From assembly GCA_964408025.1 (NCBI GenBank), contig CAYOXX010000071.1, positions 1 to 17,722 on the forward strand: a stretch of 17,722 bases of DNA, given 5' to 3'. Below are positions 12,572-17,722 of this stretch, one piece after another. The stretch's first letter is position 1. Every line of letters begins with the position of its first letter. The position numbers and the translations under genes were made by a program. The notes below the pieces were generated by a model. That model was not told the origin of the DNA, searched no databases, and saw nothing but the letters and a program-made list of their open reading frames with translations. Source of the stretch: CAYOXX01 sp964408025 (GTDB lineage: Bacteria; Acidobacteriota; DATKUA01).

Positions 12572-14881
12572 ATGCCGAGGAGACGGACGCGGCGAGCCGC
12601 GAAGATCTTCAATTCCAGCAAACCTTTACTGTCACTGACCCTCCTTGCCTCGCTGATGTTGCTGCCGGCTTGCGGCGGCGCCAGGCGAGGGGATGCGGAA
12701 ACGGTGCGCCCGCGACCGGCTGTGGAAGGCGTCCGGGTCGGCCCGCGACTGGTGCGAACCCCGGCGATCCGCATCGGGCTGGAGGAACTCGCCACGAGCG
12801 CCCTGACGGTGCGCGCCGGCGGCGGCCTGGTCCTCATCGATCAGGAGCGGAACGCCGCGGTCTCCGGACGCCGGCAGGTCTCGCAGATCAGCTTTTTCGT
12901 GGAGGGAGCCAGCGGCGAGGAGCCGATCGAGCTCTACCGGGTGCAGGTCGCCTCGCTGAGCCGCGAGGCGGCGGCCGAGCGTCTCGCGGCCCAAATCCGC
13001 CGGGAGCCGGGGCTGCCGACCGTCGTCCGCTACAACGCCCAGACACGCACCTGGCGCGTGCAAGTGGGCGAGGCGCCGAGCCGCTCCGAGGCTCTCCGCG
13101 TCGAGAGGGCGCTCCACGCCGCCGGCTACGAGGAGACCTGGGTGGTGCGCGACAGCACCGTGGCGGGCCCCGCGAGATCGCTGGCGGCAGTCGACGCCGG
13201 CGGCAGTCGCATCGCCGCCGCCCGCACCTTCCGCTGCGCGCCGAGGCTGGCCAACGCCCTGCTGGAGGTCGGCAGCTCACGCTACCGCGGCGCGCTGGAG
13301 GTGCGCGCCGGCGCAGACGGGCGCGTGCTGCCGATCAACATCGTCAACATGGAGCAGTACCTGCGCGGAGTCGTGCCGGCCGAGATGAGCCCGACTTCGT
13401 TTCCGCAGCTCGAGGCGCTCAAGGCCCAGGCGGTGGCGGCGCGCACCTACGCTTTCAAGAATCGCGGGCAGTACGCCCGCCAGGGCTACGACATCTGCGA
13501 GTCGGCTCGCTGCCAGGTCTACAGGGGAGCCGACATCGAACACGAGCTAAGCGACCGGGCGATCCGGGAAACCACCGGCGAGATAATCGTCTACGAGGGC
13601 GAGCCGATCAACGCCCTCTTCACCTCCACCTGCGGCGGCCACACTGAGGATGTGGAGAACGTGTTCTCCGGCGACCCCGTCCCCTACCTGCGCGGCGTGC
13701 CCTGCGAGCCCGAGGCGGAGCAGTTCAGCCGCCTGCGCTCCGACGAGGAGATAGCCGTAACCTACGGCAGCGACGACCTGCCGCTCGACTACGAGGTGGC
13801 TACGCTGAAGATCGCCGGCGTGCTCTCGACCGGCTTCTCGCCCGAGCCGGCGGCGCAGGTCGAGGGCGGGCGCTGGCGGCTCTGGGTCGAGCGGGCGACC
13901 CGCCGCCTTGGAAGCGGGCGCACGCGGGACGACTCGGACCGAATCGCTGCGCGGGAGTCCACTCCCACACTCCGGGAGGCGATCGAGAGCCTGGTCGCGG
14001 CCGCCGGCTGGGAGGAGCGCATAAGCCGGCACGTAACCGAGGGGGATGTCCGCGCGCTTATCGACCTCGAGGGCGCCGCGGGGCTCGACCTCGAGAGCGG
14101 GAGAATGGTCCTCTACTTCCTGCGCCTGGGCCTGATCGCCGCCGAGCCCGACGGGCGCCTGGCCATCGGCGAGCCGCTGCGGCAGACCACCGCCCTGCGG
14201 CTCCTGCGCAGGCTGCTCGGGCTCGAGGGCGCCCTGGGGACCGCAGAAGGAAACCTGGTGCGCGCCGGGGGCGGAACGCTTGAGCTGCGCAGCGGCGCCG
14301 AAGTCGAGGATTACGAGATGGAAGCGGGCGCACGTCTCTTTAAGCGCTTCCAGAGCTACACGGTACCGGTGCGGACATTGCAGATGGCGCCGGGCGACCG
14401 AGTGGTGCTCTGCCTACGGGACGGTCGCATCGCGGCCCTGGTGCACTCGCCGCCACTGCAGGGCATCGCCAGCGACCGCGACTCGCGCTTTTACCGCTGG
14501 GACGTCCGCTACTCGCCCGCCGAGCTGGCCGAATCGGTCGGCCGCTTCGCCTCCGTCGGGCGCGTCCGCGAGCTGCGGCCGCTACGCTACGGCGTCAGCG
14601 AGCGCGTCGTCGAACTCGAGGTGGTCGGCGACGAGGGGCGCGCGGTGCTCCGCGGACTGCAGATCCGCCGCGCGCTGGGGCTGCGCGAAAACCTCTTCGT
14701 CATCGAGAGGATCTACGACGAGATGGGCAACATCGCCGCCTGGCGCTTCATCGGTAACGGCTGGGGCCACGGCGTCGGACTCTGCCAGTTCGGAGCCTCC
14801 GGCATGGCGATCGCCGGCCTCGACTACCGCCAGATACTGCAGCACTACTACTCCGGCGTCCAAATAGAGAAACGGTATTAG
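12572..14881 (+). CDS. SPOR- and SpoIID/LytB-domain lipoprotein (peptidoglycan lytic transglycosylase type) with long insert
   Basis: This is a 769-aa protein; SpoIID itself is about 340 aa. The N-terminus is basic, then hydrophobic, ending in LLPAC (C34) as a likely lipobox. An initial SpoIID strand segment (about 65-90) is followed by a SPOR domain (119-193: LYRVQVASLSREAAAERLA and WRVQVGEAPSRSEALRVERAL). The SpoIID core runs from about 245 to 375: YRGALEV, NMEQYLRGVVPAEM with the likely catalytic Glu271, AVAARTYAF, and CGGHTED (C354, H357). The last conserved motif GNGWGHGVGLCQFGASGMA (WGHG at 731-734) comes only after about 350 residues of insert. Part of the insert (about 470-560) is helical and might be SLH-like. 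SpoIID enzymes cleave glycan strands lacking stem peptides, and SPOR domains bind the same denuded glycan. It follows the TolR-type gene and converges with the barrel gene. Confidence 0.88.
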   Translation: MPRRRTRRAAKIFNSSKPLLSLTLLASLMLLPACGGARRGDAETVRPRPAVEGVRVGPRLVRTPAIRIGLEELATSALTVRAGGGLVLIDQERNAAVSGRRQVSQISFFVEGASGEEPIELYRVQVASLSREAAAERLAAQIRREPGLPTVVRYNAQTRTWRVQVGEAPSRSEALRVERALHAAGYEETWVVRDSTVAGPARSLAAVDAGGSRIAAARTFRCAPRLANALLEVGSSRYRGALEVRAGADGRVLPINIVNMEQYLRGVVPAEMSPTSFPQLEALKAQAVAARTYAFKNRGQYARQGYDICESARCQVYRGADIEHELSDRAIRETTGEIIVYEGEPINALFTSTCGGHTEDVENVFSGDPVPYLRGVPCEPEAEQFSRLRSDEEIAVTYGSDDLPLDYEVATLKIAGVLSTGFSPEPAAQVEGGRWRLWVERATRRLGSGRTRDDSDRIAARESTPTLREAIESLVAAAGWEERISRHVTEGDVRALIDLEGAAGLDLESGRMVLYFLRLGLIAAEPDGRLAIGEPLRQTTALRLLRRLLGLEGALGTAEGNLVRAGGGTLELRSGAEVEDYEMEAGARLFKRFQSYTVPVRTLQMAPGDRVVLCLRDGRIAALVHSPPLQGIASDRDSRFYRWDVRYSPAELAESVGRFASVGRVRELRPLRYGVSERVVELEVVGDEGRAVLRGLQIRRALGLRENLFVIERIYDEMGNIAAWRFIGNGWGHGVGLCQFGASGMAIAGLDYRQILQHYYSGVQIEKRY

Positions 14882-14996
14882 ATATTTTGAGAAAGGCGTT
14901 TATCTTCCGACATAAGTCCTTTAATAAGATCAGTATACAGCTTAGAGAATAGATGCTTGCCCCGTGTTCCTTTTCTCCTGGCCGATGCCGCGCGGG

Positions 14997-15542
14997 CTAG
15001 AAGTAGAAGGTGTAGCCGAAGCTGAGCTGCCAGCCCTCTGTGTCGACATCCGGCATGATGATGCTCGAGATGTCGAGGTCGAGGTTGAGGTAGCGGACGT
15101 CGACGTATATCGCCGAACCCGCGCCGAACGGCACCTCGGCCCCGAAGCCCCAGTGGTAGCCGAAGTCGGTGTTCTCGGCCTCGCCGTCGAACAGGTCGCC
15201 ATCGGCGGTTGTCCGGGTCCAGCCGAGGCCGAGGAGACCGTAAACCTGCAGCCTGCTCGACGGCAGGAGGTAGAAGAGCCCCGACACCTGGATCGGGTAG
15301 AGCTTCAGAGTGGCGCCGTTGATGTCCTCGCTGCGGAAATCGATGGAGCCCTCGAGGGCGAAGAAGTTGCTGAGGCGGGCGCGGGCGTGGATGCCCCACT
15401 GCATCTGGCGGGCGTCCTCCTCGGTGGCGGAGCTCACGGAGGAGCCGTGAACCCCGACCCCGAACTTGCCGACCTGCGCGCCGGCCGCGCATGCGAAGAG
15501 CAGCAACGTCGCCGCGCAGATTACAGGAACCGCAATGCGCAT
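14997..15542 (-). CDS. small outer-membrane beta-barrel protein
   Basis: From the ATG at 15542 the protein has 181 aa. A TTG two codons earlier is in frame, but GGGAGGG with 7 bases of spacing fits the ATG. The signal peptide is MRIAVPVICAATLLLFACAA and ends near GAQ. The rest consists of alternating polar/hydrophobic strands (WGIHARARLSNFFALEGSIDF, then VYGLLGLGWTRT and YHWGFGAEVPFG). The final strand ends in YTFYF, with a C-terminal Phe of the kind recognised by the BAM complex. This fits the OmpA-barrel/OmpW-like porin families with about eight strands; no more specific call is possible. It lies 100 bp downstream of ssb on the same strand and converges with the SpoIID gene. The 115-bp convergent gap is AT-rich, with only an imperfect hairpin around 14890-14925. 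Confidence 0.8.
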   Translation of the reverse strand: MRIAVPVICAATLLLFACAAGAQVGKFGVGVHGSSVSSATEEDARQMQWGIHARARLSNFFALEGSIDFRSEDINGATLKLYPIQVSGLFYLLPSSRLQVYGLLGLGWTRTTADGDLFDGEAENTDFGYHWGFGAEVPFGAGSAIYVDVRYLNLDLDISSIIMPDVDTEGWQLSFGYTFYF

Positions 15543-15642
15543 TTTCAATCCCTCCCTCTCAACTTTCGCAGTTTAGTCTCAGGTTAGTGGACCAGATCCG
15601 CTCGAGGTCGCCGCTACTCCAAAGCGGGTCCCGGCCTTGCGG

Positions 15643-16050
15643 CTAGAAGGGGATGTCGTCGTCGCTGATCTGTTCCGGCTGGAAGCCGCCCTCGCCCGCC
15701 GGGGCGCCGGGCTCGCCGCGGCCGCTGAGCATCATCATGTTGTCGACGACTACCTCGGTGCGGTAGCGCTTCTGCCCGTCCTTCCCCTCCCAGGAGCGGG
15801 TCTTGAGCTTGCCCTCGACGAACACCTGCGAGCCCTTTTTCAGGTACTCGCCGACGATCTCCGCCAGGCGACGCCAGGCGACCACGTCGTGCCACTCGGT
15901 CTGCTCCTGCATTTCGCCCTCGGCGTTGCGCCAGCGCGCGGAGGTGGCGATCGAGAAGTTGGCCACCGGCGTGCCGTCGGCGGTGTAGCGCAGCTCGGGA
16001 TCGCGGCCGAGGTTTCCGATCAGCATAACCTTGTTCAGCGACCTGCTCAT
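15643..16050 (-). CDS. ssb: single-stranded DNA-binding protein
   Basis: The 135-aa protein starts MSRSLNKVMLIGNLGRDPELRY and contains the full OB fold (about 5-108), with TEWHDVVAWRRLAEI and KGSQVFVEGKLKTRSW. A short Gly/Pro/Glu linker leads to the acidic tip DDDIPF that docks partner proteins. It binds ssDNA during replication and repair, normally as a tetramer. Two ATG codons are in tandem (16053 and 16050); AGGAGG is two bases from the first and five from the second, so the second was chosen. It begins 16 bp after the cpoB stop, so it is likely co-transcribed with pal and cpoB. Confidence 0.96.
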   Translation of the reverse strand: MSRSLNKVMLIGNLGRDPELRYTADGTPVANFSIATSARWRNAEGEMQEQTEWHDVVAWRRLAEIVGEYLKKGSQVFVEGKLKTRSWEGKDGQKRYRTEVVVDNMMMLSGRGEPGAPAGEGGFQPEQISDDDIPF

Positions 16051-16066
16051 CATAACCTCCTGATCG

Positions 16067-16918
16067 CTACGGGTTGAGGCCGAGGCTCCGCAGCCGCTCG
16101 CGCGCCATGCGGGCCTCGTTGGTGTCGGGATAGCGGCGGATCAGCTGCTGCAGCAGTATCACACCCTGGGCGGTCTGGTTCGAGCTGAGGAACGAGAGCG
16201 CCTTCTTGAACATGGCGCTCACCCTGTACTGGGAGTCTGAGTAGTGAAGTATGACGGCGTCGTACTCCTCGACCGCCGCCTCGTAGTCGCCCAGGTTGTA
16301 GAGGCACTCGCCGACGTAGAACTGCGCGTCGTCGGCGTCGGCGGACTCGGGGAAGCTGCGCAGGAACTCCCTGAGGCCGGAAAGCGCCAGGTTGTAATCG
16401 CCCGCCAGGAAGTCGGCATAGGCGATGCGGTAGGCCGCCGCCTCGCCGAGCGGTTCGCTCTCCTCGGCCGGCTCGCTCTCCTCTGCGGACTCGCCGGCCG
16501 GCTCCTCCTCGTCGGCCTCCTCGCTCTCCTCGGCTGTCGAGTAGGCGCCGCCGTAGCGGCTGTAGCGCAGCCCGCGCAGCTCCTGCCGCATGTTGTCGAT
16601 CCGGAGCTCGGCGTCGTCGACGCGCTCGCCGATCGCCTGCAGCATCGCCTCGAGGCTGTCCACCTGGACGCCGAGCCTGGCCCCATCGATCCGCAGCGCG
16701 GCAAGGGCCTCCTGCAGCTCGCCGCGCAGGGCGACGATCTCGGACCGGTTGGCGCGGTTCTCCTCCTGAAGCTCGTCCAGGTCGGCGATCACGCGGGCCA
16801 GGTTCTGCTCGATCAGGCTCAGCCTGTCGACGCGCTCCTCCCTCGGCCCGCTGGACGCGCACCCGCCAAGCAGCAGCGGCAGGAGCGCAATCGCGCCGAC
16901 CAGCGCAGTAGTTCTCAT
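16067..16918 (-). CDS. cpoB: CpoB/YbgF-type Tol-Pal accessory protein (TPR lipoprotein)
   Basis: This 283-aa protein starts with a lipoprotein signal MRTTALVGAIALLPLLLGGC (C20 lipidated). A long coiled coil (about 28-118, heptad-rich with LIEQNLARVIADLDEL) is the trimerising region of YbgF. A very acidic Glu/Ser/Pro linker (about 127-158) precedes about three C-terminal TPR units (160-283): YADFLAGDYNLALSGLREFL, YVGECLYNLGDYEAAVEEY and FKKALSFLSSN. In E. coli CpoB links the Tol machine to PBP1b during constriction. Known CpoB is soluble and periplasmic; a lipobox is a variation. It lies 102 bp downstream of pal and 16 bp upstream of ssb on the same strand. Confidence 0.9.
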   Translation of the reverse strand: MRTTALVGAIALLPLLLGGCASSGPREERVDRLSLIEQNLARVIADLDELQEENRANRSEIVALRGELQEALAALRIDGARLGVQVDSLEAMLQAIGERVDDAELRIDNMRQELRGLRYSRYGGAYSTAEESEEADEEEPAGESAEESEPAEESEPLGEAAAYRIAYADFLAGDYNLALSGLREFLRSFPESADADDAQFYVGECLYNLGDYEAAVEEYDAVILHYSDSQYRVSAMFKKALSFLSSNQTAQGVILLQQLIRRYPDTNEARMARERLRSLGLNP

Positions 16919-16974
16919 CGTTCCGGTTACCTCAAAGTTCTGTTAGCTTGGCTACCACTTCGGCGGCACACAGT

Positions 16975-16994
16975 CCGTCCGCCTAGGCCGACGG
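16975..16994 (-). repeat. intercistronic inverted repeat between pal and cpoB
   Basis: The 20-base element reads CCGTCCGCCTAGGCCGACGG. Its halves are complementary except for one C-C mismatch. It lies 26 bp past the pal stop, with no T-run after it on the minus strand. It may act as an RNA stability or processing hairpin, giving more pal than cpoB, or as a weak terminator. Confidence 0.45.
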
Positions 16995-17020
16995 ATCTTC
17001 CCGCTTCGGCTGGCGTCTCC

Positions 17021-17605
17021 TCAGCGCTCGAAGACCCGGAAGTGCGCGCGGCGGTTCCTGGCCCAGGCGTACTCGTTGTGGCCTGGGTCGAGCGGCCGGC
17101 TCTCGCCGTAGGAGACGGTCATCAGCCTGGAGGGAGCGATGCCGACGCGGATGAAGTAATCGCGCGCGGCGTTGGCGCGGCGCTCGCCCAGGGCCAGGTT
17201 GTACTCCTCGGTGTCGCGCTCGTCGCAGTGGCCCTCGATGATCACCCGCACTGTGGCGTGCTCGCGCAGCCAGGCGGCGTTCTGCTCGAGCGAGTCGATG
17301 GCGTCGTCTCGCAGGTCGTAGCGGTCGAAGTCGAAGTAGATGTTACTTAGGAACTCGGCGGCGTTGATCTCCTCGATGGTCATGTCCGAGAGCGGCCTCT
17401 CGCTGATGCCGCCTTCCTCGCCGACGCCGACGCCCTCGTCCACCACCTCGAAGTCGTCCTCGGCTATCTCGGTGTCCGGCTGCTCGACCACTACGCCCTC
17501 GCCCTGCACGGTCCCGGTTTCCGTATCGGGCGCTCTCCTGCTCCCGCAGGCCGAGAGAGAGAGCAGCAGGGCTGCGGCGGCTGTAAGTGCTATGAAGGTA
17601 CGCAT
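17021..17605 (-). CDS. pal: peptidoglycan-associated lipoprotein Pal (OmpA-like domain)
   Basis: The 194-aa protein has a lipoprotein signal with LSAC (C20), a Glu/Val-rich acidic spacer, and a C-terminal OmpA-like domain (about 85-194). It shows IYFDFDRYDLRDDA, then VRVIIEGHCDERDTEEYNLALGERRANAARDYF, and RLMTVSYGESRP with the closing NRRAHFRVFER. The DER...NLALGERRA stretch binds the diaminopimelate of peptidoglycan. Pal tethers the outer membrane to the wall and gathers at the septum through the Tol motor. The start has GGAGG seven bases upstream. In many bacteria tolB precedes pal; 117 bp remain to the window edge and show no TolB end, so tolB is either further away or not adjacent. Confidence 0.95.
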   Translation of the reverse strand: MRTFIALTAAAALLLSLSACGSRRAPDTETGTVQGEGVVVEQPDTEIAEDDFEVVDEGVGVGEEGGISERPLSDMTIEEINAAEFLSNIYFDFDRYDLRDDAIDSLEQNAAWLREHATVRVIIEGHCDERDTEEYNLALGERRANAARDYFIRVGIAPSRLMTVSYGESRPLDPGHNEYAWARNRRAHFRVFER

Positions 17606-17722
17606 CGGTTTTCCTCCGAGCTAGAGTGTCGTTGGCCGGCGCCCGTCGCCGATGCTCTCGGCGATCATCGTAGCGCAAACCGTCTCCAGATACCAGCCTG
17701 CACGGCGCCGCCGCCGCCGGCC
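17606..17722. other. upstream region of pal, no gene assigned
   Basis: The 117 bases hold the pal Shine-Dalgarno. A minus-strand frame is open from the window edge to a TAG at 17621-17623, but its Arg-rich product ends in DGRRPTTL and is not recognised. It could be the last part of an upstream gene or chance. Confidence 0.4.

Noticed and set aside
14882..14930. Imperfect hairpin with AAAGG/CCTTT and TTA/TAA pairs in the convergent gap after the SpoIID gene
   Set aside because: An internal mismatch, weak A-T pairs and no T-run; too weak to call a terminator.
1..17722. CRISPR arrays, insertion sequences, integrases, rRNA or tRNA genes
   Set aside because: No spaced direct repeats, transposase or integrase motifs, or structured RNA genes were found on reading both strands.

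Overview
The window (17.7 kb, GC-rich coding DNA) looks like chromosomal sequence from a Gram-negative (diderm) bacterium. Evidence for an outer membrane is direct: a Pal lipoprotein, CpoB/YbgF, TolQ/TolR-type proton-channel proteins, a TonB/TolA-type protein and a small beta-barrel ending in Phe. A 10-N gap at 10799-10808 marks it as a draft or metagenome-assembled contig. No gene fixes the phylum. The order (octanoyltransferase, glycoside-hydrolase-like protein, TonB/TolA, TolQ, TolR, SpoIID facing pal-cpoB-ssb) is not that of well-studied proteobacteria, so a less studied diderm lineage is likely, but this is inference.

Left part (1-2931): a minus-strand pair encodes a membrane PAS histidine kinase and, downstream, an RsbW-like ATP-binding protein cut by the window edge. 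An AT-rich, gene-poor stretch of 700 bp follows (1895-2595), holding a good minus-strand sigma70-like promoter about 340 nt before the kinase. Then comes a stand-alone ArsR-type repressor whose start codon lies in a matching inverted repeat.

Middle (2942-8351): an exported protein with a tyrosine-rich block and a Ser/Arg repeat tail (minus) ends in an intrinsic terminator. A full-length ComEC DNA-uptake channel (plus) converges on an exported TPR-parvulin protein (minus). Upstream of the latter is an isolated 62-codon minus-strand gene with its own Shine-Dalgarno, terminator and possible promoter; its product is unknown.

Right part (8484-17605): a plus-strand run of closely spaced or overlapping genes encodes a LipM-like octanoyltransferase, an exported PgaB-C-terminal-like hydrolase, a TonB/TolA-type protein (interrupted by the gap), TolQ/ExbB, TolR/ExbD and a SPOR-SpoIID lipoprotein. 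It meets a minus-strand group of pal, cpoB, ssb and an outer-membrane barrel gene. Together these give most of a Tol-Pal envelope-constriction machine in two convergent blocks; tolB is not in the window. The SPOR-SpoIID protein, expected to bind and cleave denuded peptidoglycan, sits between the two blocks and fits a cell-division or envelope-remodelling role.
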